This document shows positions 34,901 to 47,805 of a stretch of DNA of 64,000 nt, one piece after another. A program made the position numbers and the translations under genes. The notes beneath the pieces are model-generated. The model ran no database searches. It saw nothing but the letters and a program-made list of their open reading frames with translations, and was not told the DNA's origin. How positions within the stretch are numbered: position 1 is the first letter of the stretch; each line of letters begins with the position of its first letter. Source of the stretch: Motacilla alba alba (taxonomy: Eukaryota > Chordata > Aves > Passeriformes > Motacillidae); the NCBI RefSeq assembly GCF_015832195.1, contig NC_052017.1, forward strand, positions 66,961,801 through 67,025,800, in the 5' to 3' direction.

Positions 34901-36499
34901 TTTGTAGGCTGTTTTAATAAATCAAGAAAGAAAGCATATTCTGACCAGCAATTCCTTGTTATTATTTCAGCTAACTGCGAACTCTGCTACTATTTTGGCT
35001 CAGCCACCTGCTCACAAAGCTTAGTTTGTTGCTAAGTGTCAAAATACCCTAAATCAGAACTGGTGTCTCAGCTAGCAAGCAAGCAGCAGTAACACTAATG
35101 AGTCTGCAACTTGATTTACATACAGGATCTCAGTGCCTGCTACTATAAGAACAGCAATGATAGAGACTAGGAGGTCTGCATGAGCTTAAACAGAAAAATC
35201 TATCACAATGATGATCGCTTTTGGAAAAAAACCCCACACATTCAGGGGATTTAGAACATTTTAGTATCCTATATCCTCCTCCGGAATTACTGAAACTTTA
35301 TATGCTGACTTAAGAAGTTAGTATTTTACCGACGTGTCCCAGGAAAAGCTTTTAGACATTTAGGGATTTTTGTTTTTCTGTTTTTGACTAGGAATAAGTA
35401 TTTTTATGCAGAACAAAGCAAAGGTAATTCTGAAGTATTTGACTCTGGAAGCATTATGGTCAGCAGGTCAGAATCTGGCTATCAGGATGTTTGGATTATG
35501 GCAGCCCTCCAATTTGTTCTTCTTTGCTTGCTCTGCTTGGCTCTGGCTGTGCTCTAGTCAACAAGGATTGGTTGCAAGTCTCATTAACATTGCTGGAAAG
35601 TGTTGGTGTGTGCAAGGGATGAGGCTCCAAACACCCGAATATTCATCAGCAATGACTCAGAGACCAGAAGACATTAACTCATAACAACACAAGTGCGGGG
35701 CGGATGCTCCCAGACACAATTTGAAGTCTGGGATGGCTGGGGGAATTCATTACACAAACCAGCTATGATGGGTCAGCACCATTGAGAGCAGTGGGGCCAA
35801 CAGGAAGCATGGAACATCCACAGACTCACCTGGGGTTCCTCTCCTTGATGACACTTAAATGTACAGTAAATGCTAGCATTCAATTTTGACCTTCACTCTT
35901 TGAAAGCATAGAGGGGAAAACTGTGGGGAAAAAAAAAAAAAAAAGAAGAAGATAATAATCTCTTACCCTTTCTTTTCCTTGTTAAACCAGCATGCTTTAC
36001 CCAGCAGGCTGCCAAACAGTACAGACCTGCTTTTCCTCCTCTTCCTCCACCCCAGCAGGAACCACCAATACCTCAAACTGTGTCATGGTGGGAGATCTGC
36101 CTGGCAAATCTGCTGCTCAGCAGCAGGGAGGTTGCAGGCATTTGCAACCAGTGGGCCCAATTCAGAGAGGTCATCAGAGCTGCTGGAAACCGGCAGGATT
36201 GGGTCAGAAGGGTCAGAGGGTCTCAGCTTGGGAAGGAGGAATAACAGATCATATCAGAGTGATTTGCAGTGCCCAGAGTCAGCTTACTGGCACTCTAGCA
36301 GAGGTAAAACAATATCCCATAGGGACACTTGAGGCTTCAGTTGTAAAACTACACCTGGCTCAGCAAAACACGAGAGCACTTGATGATGTCTACATATGAG
36401 GTAATCACATGCACAGAAACATGATGGAGCACGTTCATCTTGACAGGGGAGTGTCGAAAAAAACAAGGCCTCCTAGGAGGAAAACTTGTTATCTTCAAT
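22956..36499. other. Intergenic DNA between F13A1 and the AGGAG array
   Basis: No gene with recognisable protein similarity is seen on either strand. Contents noticed are an (AACAGGAG)n short array near 29365-29394 and an A-run at 35929-35944. An open minus-strand stretch of 98 codons at 27583-27879 is not recognised and is most likely chance. The rest appears to be unique noncoding sequence. Confidence 0.7.
29365..29394. repeat. Short (AACAGGAG)n tandem repeat
   Basis: Three to four 8-bp units are in tandem, and related aacaggag units recur at 29402-29423, which suggests local slippage. Confidence 0.85.
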
Positions 36500-36666
36500 G
36501 AGGAGAGGAGAGGAGAGGAGAGGAGAGGAGAGGAGAGGAGAGGAGAGGAGAGGAGAGGAGAGGAGAGGAGAGGAGAGGAGAGGAGAGGAGAGGAGAGGAG
36601 AGGAGAGGAGAGGAGAGGAGAGGAGAGGAGAGGAGAGGAGAGGAGAGGAGAGGAGAGGAGAGGAGA
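36500..36666. repeat. Perfect (AGGAG)n pentanucleotide microsatellite, about 33 copies
   Basis: There are 167 bases of pure AGGAG units with no visible interruption. The + strand is all purine and the complement all pyrimidine. The open frames this creates in several phases (ERRGE or LLSSP repeats) are artefacts of the repeat and not genes. Confidence 0.98.
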
Positions 36667-39584
36667 ATGTTGGGGTGGAAAAGCAGTTTGAAAACTGGAA
36701 ACAGTGTGACTTCCATCTGTAAATGGCTTTTGTGGAAGGTTTCACAGTCTGAGATAATTTTCCATGAAGGAGTAAAAAGAAAGCCATTGCTCAAATCCAT
36801 TAAAGTTGGTGGAAATAAACTACACATCAGTACTAGTCTCACCCTCTGCTCACAGGGAAGGAGGATTCATTTTTGAGCAAATTAAAGCCTTGGTGCTGAA
36901 AGTTTGTCTTCAAGTTTAGGAAATAAAACCCAAACAGAGCAAGCAAACAAACAAAAAAACCAGCCAATCAACCAACCAAACAAAAACCAAACAAAAAATC
37001 AAGCCCAAATCACAAAGGAGGAAAGAAAAAAAAAAAGGGAGGAGGAGGAGATAAATATAATAGAGTCACTCCCCTGTATAAGAAGTCCAGGAGACTTAGC
37101 TCCACTAAACACTGTTGATCAACACATGTAGATATTCAAGGAGAAACCTTTTTCCCACTTCTGCTGTGGACTTCAATGATGCTACAATTTCATGTGTTCT
37201 GTTGCCAATGAAGTGTATGAAAATTCAACATATAAAACCCATCACAAAAGAATGGGCCAGCAAGGAAGGTGTATTCTTCATCCGTACATAAAACTGGACA
37301 CTCTGCACTGCAAAAACACATTTACAAGAACATTTTTGGCATGGTGCACAGGAAGATAGCTTCATATATAGCCATCAGTGAAATAAAGAATATGGATAAT
37401 GCCAACTCTCTTGCCATAAAAAGCCTTACTGTAAGAGCGAGAAACTAAATAAAATACATGTACTACCTCCTTTCTCCAACACAACATGATGTACAGGATA
37501 AAGGTATTTAAAACAGCTCTAATTGGATAGAGTATAGCTTGAAGCTGTCCTGAAAGGACATAATTACAATAATCATGCAATAATGTGGGATAAGACCTTG
37601 CATTATGCTTAGACCTGCACCTTGACTCAAAGGGATTTCTCTCTAAAGCAGAGCCCTAAAATCCAGGTTGTTTTGCATTCTGAGGCTGTGTTTGACAAGC
37701 ATATGAAGCAGCAGCTGCTCCATCATTGCTCCATTTCAGATGTCAAAGTCTGACCCTGTCAAACCCACTCACAGCCTTGCGTGTTCTGGTGAGGAGCTGG
37801 AGAAATGCATGGACTTATTCACCAGAGCACTGCTCATTCATAACGAAGTCATCTGTGCTACCCACATCCATTAGCCAGAATTTGAAATACCACACAGAAG
37901 AGCAACTGCCTAAAATTTTCATGAACCAAGGTATTAGTCCTTGAGACATGAATGGAAAGAGAATCGGAAGTGTGCTTGTGATGATGAGTCATGAGTTTAA
38001 GGGGATATTGCCAGGTAAATATTTTTTGAGCCTTCCTCTTTCTATTACCAGCACTTATCTCACTGCATCTGTGAGAATATGCAGGGCTGCATCCTTGCCT
38101 GGCAAATTCCAGCTGAACACCTCAAGCCACCATTTCCTGCTCAAAGACTAAATGGTCACACCAGGACTGAGACCACAGCGTGGCCTTTAATGTAAAGAAT
38201 ATTGCAGAACCAGTCAAGAGGTATTCAGCTTTTCTGGACACAGCATGAACCAGGTGGTGGCAGAAAGGCACCCATCCACTAAAAGTTTCTCCAAAAGTTC
38301 ATGGAGAACATTATGGCCCATGAAGGGTCCATTTTCAATAGGAGCTTCTACACTGAAGCACGGGATAGCCCTTCAAACACTCTGCTCATGGCGTGAGCTT
38401 GTAGGAAAGAAATGAATGTTTCAACAAAGGTCTGAAAGACACAATTACATGTAAAACCACCTAGGTTTCCAGAAGATTCTGTATTAAGACATATAGATGA
38501 ATTCATGCAATCATCTAATTGGCTACCCACCAGTGATGGAGACTGCACAGAGTAGTCAAATTGCCCCATTTCCTGTTCACTCTTATGCTGGAGTATCTAC
38601 ATGAAGAGAATAAAACCTACATTTTGGGAGTATTGGCTGGGGAGAGAGATCTTTGGATGTCCCAGTCAGTCAGCTGGTCCTCACAGTTTGGAGCTACACC
38701 TCTTGCTTCAAGTAATGAGGAGTTCAAAAGAGAATTAACTTTTTTTTCTCTCAGAGAGAGGATATCAGTGAGAGGGGTTGGCATATCCAGCCAGGTGGAA
38801 AAGGGAAAGAAGAGTCTGCCATGGAAAAGAGAAGGCACAGAGAAATGAAAACCATTAGAAGGGATGGAGTTGGAAGTGATGGAAAGAGAAAGCGGAATCT
38901 CAGGGGTAGGCAGTAGCACCGGTGCTGCTAGTCATGGTGCAGAGTAATACGGAGGGTTATAGAGACAGAGGACTTTGCTGATGTATGTACAGAGAGTGTG
39001 TGCTTCTTGTCCCTTGTGAGGATCACAGAGAGTTGTCCCTTCTGCCTTGGCACAGTTTGGGTGAAGGACCTGGATGGCCTCAGAACTACTGGCTTCTCCT
39101 AGCTAGTGTCAAGTTTATCATCAAGGTAGGCAGTGCTGAGATACACCAAGGGCACCTTGTGTGTGACCAGTATGGCCAAGGTGTGCGAATAAATTTCCGG
39201 CACACATCAGTGGTGTCCCACTGGGAGATGGAGTGGTCAGGATACCACTGCAGAGGATGGTGTCCCACTGGTGGTCCCAGCACAACTGGGGTGTGTCATA
39301 CCTCCTGGATGCTGTAGTGGCCACTTGAGATACCTTAAACCACCTCAATGCGTGGCTTGGGCAGCAGTGCATGGCTTTGCAGCTCTCTTCAAAGTTCACC
39401 TGACCTTGGACCTGGAAGACGGCATAAATACACATAATTATTTCCCAAAGTGGAGACCACAAGTACTCTGAAGGCAATCTTTCACATCCAGACATCAGTG
39501 GGCCACTGACAGAACAGAGGTCTGTACAGGTGCAAGGTTCTCTGGGTACTAGAGGGATCTTGTGTCTCTGTTATTGTCATTTGG
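36667..39584. other. Intergenic DNA, low-complexity start
   Basis: A CAAA-rich low-complexity tract lies at 36936-37045 and ends in GGAGGAGGAG. The remainder shows no gene. Two copies of the 13-mer tggtgtcccactg occur near 39212 and 39258, but no repeat family is recognised. Confidence 0.65.
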
Positions 39585-40105
39585 CTGAAGGAGGGGATTG
39601 TCCCATTCTGATCCATGCTGGTGCAGCCTCACCTCAAGTCCTGTGTAAAATTTTGGGCAACACAATATCAGAAAGACACAGGGCTATTAAAGAGCATCCA
39701 AAGGAGGGCTACAAAGACGGAGAAGGGCCTTGAGAGGAAGCCATATGAGAAGGGGCTGAGGTCACTTGGTCTGTTCAGCCTGGCAAAGAGGAGACTGAGG
39801 GGAGGCCTGAGGGGCAGACACTCTGGTGGCCAGGGACAGGACCCAAGGGAATTGCCTGAAGTTCTGTCAGGGGAGGTTTGGGTTGGATATCAGGAAAAGG
39901 TTCTTCACTCAGAGGATGGCTGGACACTGGAACAGGCTCCCCAGGGAAGTGACCATGACACCAAGCCTGACAGATCAAGGAACACTTGGACAATGTTCTC
40001 AAGCACCTGGTGTGACTCTTGAGGATGTCCTGAGCAGCAACAGGAGTTGGACTTTGATGATCTTGGTGGTCCCTGCCTGCTTAGGGTATTCTATCATTCT
40101 GATCC
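39585..40105 (+). mobile_element. CR1 LINE 3' fragment, sense
   Basis: The fragment covers the CR1 ORF2 end and 3' region: the caaaggagggctacaaagac block, the gtctgttcagcctggcaaag block, the aggaaaaggttcttcactca block and a terminal attctatcattctgatcc tail. It aligns with the + strand CR1 at 47255-47800, so the two belong to the same or sister subfamilies. It is 5'-truncated, as is normal for CR1, and has no intact frame. Confidence 0.92.
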
Positions 40106-43100
40106 TCTGACCTTTCCAGAGGTGTTGCAGCACAGGACAGGTGCATCCTCAGCAGGTGTGTCCTGTGATATGCAGTATGGATGCCCTTGGGACAGACAGC
40201 TCACGAGGGGTGAGGACTCAGCAGAGCAGTATCTGTGGGCAGCCCTGTGTAGAGCAGGGCCAGGATGTTACATTGAGCCTAAAGTCACATAGTTCACCAT
40301 TCCCTGCCTGCCAACAGCCATGCATTATCTTCCATCCTCTATTGAAACAGCTGGGCTGGGGCCACCTTTCAGGAAGCATGTTTTTTTCAATATCCAGCAC
40401 TGTCATATTGTGGTCCATGACTTCTTGATGGGAGATGAGTGGAATTGCAAGGCTCCATCACTGAATGGTAACTCAGCATAGATTAAGGAGCAGGGGGCAA
40501 GGGAGGAGCATTTGAAAATATTGCTGTCACAGCCCTCTCCTCTTCCTCATGTTCTCTTTTCACTTTAGATCTCTAATAAAAACCTTAATCTAAAAATAAT
40601 ATCATAGAGAAGACTTTTGCATTGACATGTGAAACAATCTTTGCTTAAGAGCTGCAAGATATCATCAGCTTGTGGAGCCTGTCAGGTCATCTCTGTGACT
40701 GAAGTTTATTAGCAGGGCTGACAAGGTTGTGCCTGTCTGTCTGTGCCAGCAGCAAATCACAAGGTTCCTGATTCAGAGCCCCTAACAGCAGTCCCAGTTC
40801 CTTGTTTTTATTTGTAGGACTGATTGAGGGCACTGTAAACCTGTAACTGAGCAGTCCAAAGACCTGAATTAGAGTCTGGGGGGGTCAGTCTTGGTGGAGA
40901 ACAACTCTGTAAGTGCGTGCACTGACTGTGCTTCCCCTGGTTTGCTGAGACAGAAGCTCCAAAAAAACAAGGAGCATGTGAGGTAATACACAAGAGAAGT
41001 AGATTACCCATGACTTACTGGTATTCTTTAGCTTTCTTGCCTCTAGAGAATGGCACTCTCGGAAATACACAGCTGTCATGCAGACCTTATCAGATAAAAG
41101 ACAGTTTGCCTGGAAAAAAAAAATAAAAGCTTTATTTACTGAATTCTGATGCTTTGTACCAGATGACTCATTGTCACACTTCTTTTCCCTCTTCTCAGTG
41201 AACTAGAATCGTGTAGCAAGTTACTTTCATCCATTATGGCTTGTTGATAAGATGAAAGGACAAATTTTAAACTTTAAGATTTTCTTATCCTATAAGAGCA
41301 TCATTCTTATCCTGTATGAGCACCATTAAATTTTTCTCTCTGGTCAGCTGGTTGGCATTTTGAGCTGAGGAGCGACATTTAGTATTGGTGACCTCTGACC
41401 TCAAATTTACATATTTTATAAAATTTGGTTTTGGGGCTTCTTTGCATTGGTTCTGGGGCCCTCAAGTTGCGGGGGACGAAGGTTGTTTGAAGTCCCCAGC
41501 TCTGCTTGCTGGATTTTAGCCAAGCCAAGTTGCATAAATATAATTCCTTGGCTATGATACTAAAAAATCACACAAATTACAGTTTTCCCCATTGTTTCCC
41601 AGAGTCTGGTCTAGCTCTCTAGGAAGCTGGCAAAAGAATTATTCAGTTTTAATTAGAATTGGATAAAGACCTAGAATACAATGGACCAACTATTTATTTT
41701 GCATGGAGTCGACAGAGTACAACTGGGTTCAATAAGGATGTGCCACTTTACAGCATGTGACAAACTGGCAACATACAGTACCTTAACAGCTGAAAAATGC
41801 ACTAACTTTACAGTCACAGGTTGATGTCAGGATTTGTGTGTCAAAACATTTGGATTTGAGCCATTTGAGGAAGCAAGTAGGGTGAATTATGAAAACCAAG
41901 TGAATAATTTTTCTTAATAGTAGTTCCACCTCTGTTATTCTTTTATGTTAAGTGTCAAAATCCCAAATTTTTCCAAATGATACATTTTGGTGTGTGCTAG
42001 GCTGAAAGAAACTCAGTCTAGTACAGACCTTCTAGTTGAGCATACACCCCAGCTTTTAGACCAGGAGCAGTAATATTTGGTAGATTATGAAAGCTAGGCA
42101 GACAAATAGACCAAGCCCTTAATTACATGTCCTGGAGAATTTCTAGATCCTGTTAAATTGATTTATTCTATATTTATGAAATGAGAAAAAGGCCCACATG
42201 TGGGCGGCTCAATTTGTATAGCAATAAGATGGAAGATAAAGACAAGGGCACTACTTTATTACATATATTTTTTTTCCTTACAAACAAGAAAAAAAGGTAA
42301 TTAGTTAAATTAATTACTTTAATTATACAAACCCATTATAATAGCTTTTGATCATGTTAAATAATGACACAACACTTATGAGGTAAAGTTCACCTAAGAG
42401 AAGTCATCACAGTAGGTATTTGGGCTCAAAGGGGTGGCTGTAGTTAGCACACAGCAGGATTTTATGTAGATAGATTTAGGATAAAGAAAATTGATTTTTA
42501 ACCAACCATGAGGACCACAAAAAGAAAAATTATCATGCTCCTTAAGGGAACAGAAGTGCAGCCACCCCCACGGGAAGAGAATTAGACTTCATTTCTCAAT
42601 GAAGCTGAATTTCAGCAAGATTCAGTAATTAAACTGCTTGCTTTAGCAGTCGGGATATTTGCAGCCAAATGATTGTTTCTTCCTGCTTAATTGATAGGAA
42701 GGTACATTTGTATTCAGTTCTTGTCTAAGTCACAGTCTCACCACGGCGTTTTCTGCTTAGAAGCCAAGGGGTGGAGAGGAATCTGAGGTTTGACAGAAGC
42801 TGGAGGTCAAACCCCACCACCTCCACTTGTGCTGGACTGCAGAGCCTGGCCCTCCAAGAGCCACAGTGAGCTCTGCTTGTCACTAGCTATTCCCATCAAA
42901 TTAAGGGAAATTTTGAGATAGAACCCCTTTGAGGTTATGTGTTTCACAGGCAGCTTATCTGTATTAAATTGTGCCAGCATATGTGGAAGCAAACATTTGC
43001 CTTGGGCTCTGAGACAGTTTGATCACTTTTATTAGTGCCTGGAAAAGCTTTCACAGGGAGTGTACCACTGCCACACGACAGGTGTCTGTCAACAGGGTGT

Positions 43101-46100
43101 TTTGAGGAGTTACAAGGAATGAGGTGTTGGAGGCATGTGAGATTGTTTGAGCTTCACCCTGAATTTACAGCTTTTTCCTAGTGGTTCAAGGGCAGTTTCT
43201 GTGATGCTCCATTCCTCCAGGCCTTGGGAATCAAAAATAGAGCAGGTCATTTGCACTGGCCTGAGAAATCACCAGGCCACGACCAGCATCAAACCTGTGA
43301 GCTGTCACCCCTTGGTTTCTTTGGGAATACAAAGAAGTTGGTCCCAAATGGGACGCTGGGTGCAATGCCCTGGGGCTGACCAGCACCCCAGACTCCTGGT
43401 GCCAAGCAGAGCTGCTGCTTCAAGCCTTCCTTGCACCGCACAACAGAGCTGATCATCTCACTGCTGACCACAGAGCAGGAGCAACAAGGCTGTGGGAGAA
43501 GAGGGAGGAGAGGAGAAACAACAAAGGCTGGGAAAAGTGAATCTGAGCAGACAGAAAGAGAAGAGGAAGGAAAGGAGTAAGGAAGGATGGCATTTCAGTG
43601 GGCTGATAAGGAGAAGAATAAATGTATCTGGGAAGAACTGCATTTGCTCATTCCTTTCTAAATTAAGACTTGTAAACTAAAGTAAAGAAAATAATTGGGG
43701 AAAACAAGAAGCAGGTGCAAAGCAGGATGCACTGCATGGCTGGTAATGAGGAAGAGGATTTTTCTTCATCATGCAGAGGAAATGCCAGGATAACAAGGGA
43801 AGCAGATGCTGCTTCCTGGCAGCTTGAGTGAGAGGTAATGTCAGGAATGTCAGGAGGGGACAACACTTGTCACTTTTCATGATTTTTCAGTCCCCAAAAT
43901 GGCCTTTTTTATCAGATTACAAGATTATTTGAACTGGAGAAAAGAGTGAAAATGGATGTCTTGCTGCGTATGCATGAAGGACAGAAGCACAGCAGCCAAG
44001 TGGAGGGACTCAGATGGGTCCCAAATGGAGACAAAAACACACCAGTGTGAAGAGAAATGCCAAAAGTTCTCCCACAGCTTGTGTACAAGCAAAATTCCTC
44101 CTCACCTTATCAAAATCCCTTGAAAATTTGAAGCACTGGAAAACATTTTCAGTAAGATAAACAAGAAAGCTAGTCCCCAAGTGGAAGTCTAAATAGAAAC
44201 AGAATATAGAGAGCTGTTTTAAGGGATTGTTTCCTATAAAAATTCAAATCTGCTGTAAGATTATATGAAGAATTTTTTTGTTTTGTTATTCCTTCAGAAA
44301 TTCCCTGAGCTGTGTGACTGGACTTGAGCTCCCCTAGGTCTTCTTGTCCCATGTTCACACCTAACAAAGCAGTGATTGATGGATGTTAGCATAAGAAGGC
44401 TTCTACTTGGCCCCTGAGGGAACAGAGGATTAGGTATTAGCCAAGCTGCTATTGCAAAACACCTACCATGATACCTACTGGACCCATGGCTGGGATAGCC
44501 ATCAGCTGGTCTTGTCAGGGCGGGCTAATTTGAAGCTGCAAATGTAGGCTGTGGGGGTTTCCTGTTGGGCCAGCTGCATGAGCTTCCCCACAGGCTCAAG
44601 CCAGCTGCACATACAGATGGGGCAATTACTTCTTCATGCAAGTTGTCCAAACCTTTTTCTGTGGCAAAACTGACATTGTAAAGCTTGCCATGAATCTGCC
44701 AGTGTTTTCTCCCTCTGATTTACTTTGTGATATTGCTAATCACAGATCAGACAATACACACCTGGGCTTGCCAAAATGGGGGCTTGATATGAGTCAGAAA
44801 CTTTGAATGTATGGATTGATTCCACTAACAAGATGAAGCCACAGTACCTCTTGTATGGGCATAACTTATTTCAAGGTCATTGGAAGGTTACAGTGGCCTT
44901 CTCCAAGATGCAAACATCACCACCCTGGCTGCATCTTCCAGCAGTCATCAAGCCATTACTCCTTCAGGCTGGCTACACCACCTGCAGCAGTGGCTAGAAC
45001 ACAACTTGATGATTCCTGAAGTCACTCTCTCCCTCCTACATTATTTTCATTCAGTGCCTGATTCCTCTGCTTTTTGTGCTTGTTAGCTAATAACTAGCTA
45101 AGTCAAAGTCACCTTTTATCATGTGTGATCCAAAAGATATCCTAGCAGTAATACTCAGAACAGTGAAACATAATTAGAAGCTTGCTAGTTGCTGAAGCAG
45201 CTGTGATGAATCTGTGTTTCTCCAGACAGTTTGCTAAAAAAAAAATCAGCGTGGAAGACAGTACCCTTTGTGATGGGATTTTCTGTGGTTTTTTCTCACT
45301 TTGTATGTGGTTTGCATGTTGTCTCTCGAAAAGATTAATCAGAATGAACAGCCATGGCCATAGGTCAGGAAGGTTTCCCAACTCTTCCTTTCCTGCAATG
45401 CAGAACACTGCAAGACCAATCCTAAATTCACCAACAATATAAGAAAATGTAAATTTTTCCTTCTAATTGGTAAGGGAGCAGAAAAAGAAGGTGCTCATGC
45501 AATAAAATTTACTGCTTTGTATTTGGAGTGCTTTAACCGCTCACCACTCCCCTTTTGTGTGTTCAATAAGAAACCAAAAATTCTTTAATGGTGGTTGTTA
45601 CTACAAAAACAAGCAGAAAACCACTTGCTGTAAACCCCTGATTTAAAGTTGATTGTTTAATCTTGCAGCAGTAAATCCAAGACTTTACATGAGATGCAAA
45701 TCTGATCCCTTCTTTAGCCCAAGACACTCCTTTATCATTAACTCATATGCATCAAAAGGCAAAATTTAGCCTAGCATAGCTCTTCTTTTATGATCTTACA
45801 TGTAAATATTATTTTTCTATCCCCTGAGGCCATTTAGATATTCTGAAGAAATTAGAGACAAAGATGGAGCAATTCTCAGCTCGAGTGATTAAATCAGCTT
45901 AATAGAAACCCAGGATCAAGGAAGAGCATTTCCTTCCTAACTCTCTGAGCTCCTGGTAGGCTCAGCTCTGGGGCAGGAATGAGCCACACCACATCCTTAA
46001 TCACAGCTCCTGAGAGATGGCTTGTGTGTTGTCTGCTGTATTGTATAGGGTATGGCTCCCAGTTACAAAAGTCCAGACTAGTTTTACCCTAAGTTTATCA

Positions 46101-46761
46101 GACTAATTCAGATCACACTAATTTAGATGTCACTTCAAAAATAAAAAAAAAAGAATGCACCCCATGTGTGCCATGACTTCACATGATTTTCTTCCCTTTA
46201 AGAAAAAAAAGCATTCTAACAATTCAGTTGGAACAAATTTCACTTAGTGTCTGAAATAACCAGAATGTATTTCAAAATAAATTCTTTACTTCTACTGTAA
46301 TTTTCCCCAGACTTGAAGAATAATGAACGGTTTTATGTCCCCCACCAGCTCTCTGGTTTCTCAGTGGAATTCTTCTCTCCAGCTTTCCAAATTCAGTCAC
46401 TTTCTCAAGATGCAATTTCAAGCTAATAACACTAAAAGTTCTGTGCCTAGCATTCCTCTACAGTCAAGGACCTGGAACAGGATTCACAGGGGAGATGTTT
46501 GTTTTGGGTTTGTTGAGGGTTTTTTTTCCTTCTTGTGACAGGTGCCATCACAGACTCAGAATTTTCTTAAGTTAGTAAAACTGCTTCTGGAGTTTGCTAC
46601 AATGCTGTCTTTTAAGTCTGTGCACTGATGATCTGCACCCTTACACACTTTGTGGAGCTCATTACATTAATTGTTTGACCTTTCCTATAATGAAGTGAAC
46701 ATTCTGCTGCTCTCTCTACTATCCTTCCTGCCTGACCCTTCCAAATCTACAGCAGGATTCT
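40106..46761. other. Intergenic DNA with AT-rich, possibly conserved stretches
   Basis: No protein-coding gene is recognised. From about 41100 to 42760 the DNA is AT-rich, free of recognisable repeats, and dense in homeodomain-type TAATTA and GATA-type CTTATC words. A perfect octamer ATGCAAAT is at 45694-45701. These are features often seen in developmental enhancers, but conservation cannot be tested here. Confidence 0.55.
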
Positions 46762-47800
46762 GTTGGGAAAAAACTGGCTGACAGGTTGGGCACAAAGGTT
46801 TATAGTGCATGGGGTGATATCAGGCCAGCAACTGTGCACTACTGGGGTTCTGCACAGCTCTGTTTAGGGCCAGTGCTCTTCAACATCTTCATAAATGACT
46901 TGGTCGTAGAATCAAAGGCATACTAAGTACATTTGCTGATGATACTAAGTTGAGAGGAGCTGTTCATTCCCTTGAAGGCAGAGTGGCCCCTCAGAGGGAC
47001 CTTGACAAATCAGAGACATGGGCAATCACCAGCTGCATGAAATTCCACAACGGAAGGTGACAGATTCTGCACCTGGGACAGGACAGCCCTGGATGTACAG
47101 ACAGACTGGGGAATGAGAGGCTGGAAAGCAGCCCCATGGAAAAGGACCTGGGGGTCCTGGTCAGTGGCAAGCTGAACATGAGTCAGCAGTGCCCTGGCAG
47201 CCAGGAGGGCCAAGTCTGTCCTGGGGGGCATCAGGCACAGCATGGCCAGTGAGCAAGGGAGGGGATTGTCCTGCTCTGCTCTGCACTGGGGCAGCCTCAC
47301 CTCCAGTGCTGGGGCAGTTCTGGGTGCCACAATATAAGAAGGATATTAAGCTACAAGAGAGTATCCAAAGGAGGGCTGCAAAGATGGTGAAGGGCCTTGA
47401 GGGGAAGCCATATGAGAAGCAGCTGAGGTCATTTGGTCTGTTCAGCCGGGAGAAGAGAAGATTGAGGGTAGAGCTCATTGCAGTCTACAGCTTCCATGTG
47501 ATGGGAAGAGGAGGGACAGGCACTGAGCTCTTCTTTGTGGTGACCAGTGACAGGACCTGAGGGAATGGCCTGAAGTTGTGTCAGGGAAAGTTTAGGTTGG
47601 GATATTAGAATCCTTAATAGGTTTGGGTGGTTGGGCACTGGAACAGGCCACCCAGGGATATGGCCACAGCTCCAAGCCTGACAGAATTCAAAAAGTGTTT
47701 GGATAACACTTCCAGGCACAGCATGTGACTCTTGAGTCGTCCTGATCAGGGCCAGAAGTTGGACTTTGATGGTCTTTGTGGGTTCCTTCTAAATCAGGAT
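46762..47800 (+). mobile_element. CR1 LINE 3' fragment, sense (about 1.04 kb)
   Basis: The fragment starts within the reverse-transcriptase region (tttgctgatgatactaag, encoding the FADDTK-like motif at 46932-46949) and runs through the CR1 3' region to ggactttgatggtctttg and a short tail. It has frameshifts and stops. It abuts the oppositely oriented CR1 at 47806, so the two 3' ends meet. Confidence 0.93.
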
Positions 47801-47805
47801 CATAG

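Noticed and set aside
36440..36842. Long open frames on both strands with ERRGE or LLSSP repeats
   Set aside because: They are produced entirely by the AGGAG microsatellite, which lacks stop codons in most phases.
39120..39500. Open frames and a repeated tggtgtcccactg phrase just before a CR1
   Set aside because: Only two short copies are present and no repeat family is recognised; not enough for a feature.
47010..47719. Several overlapping open frames of 96-123 codons
   Set aside because: They fall inside the decayed CR1 elements and do not keep the reverse-transcriptase frame.
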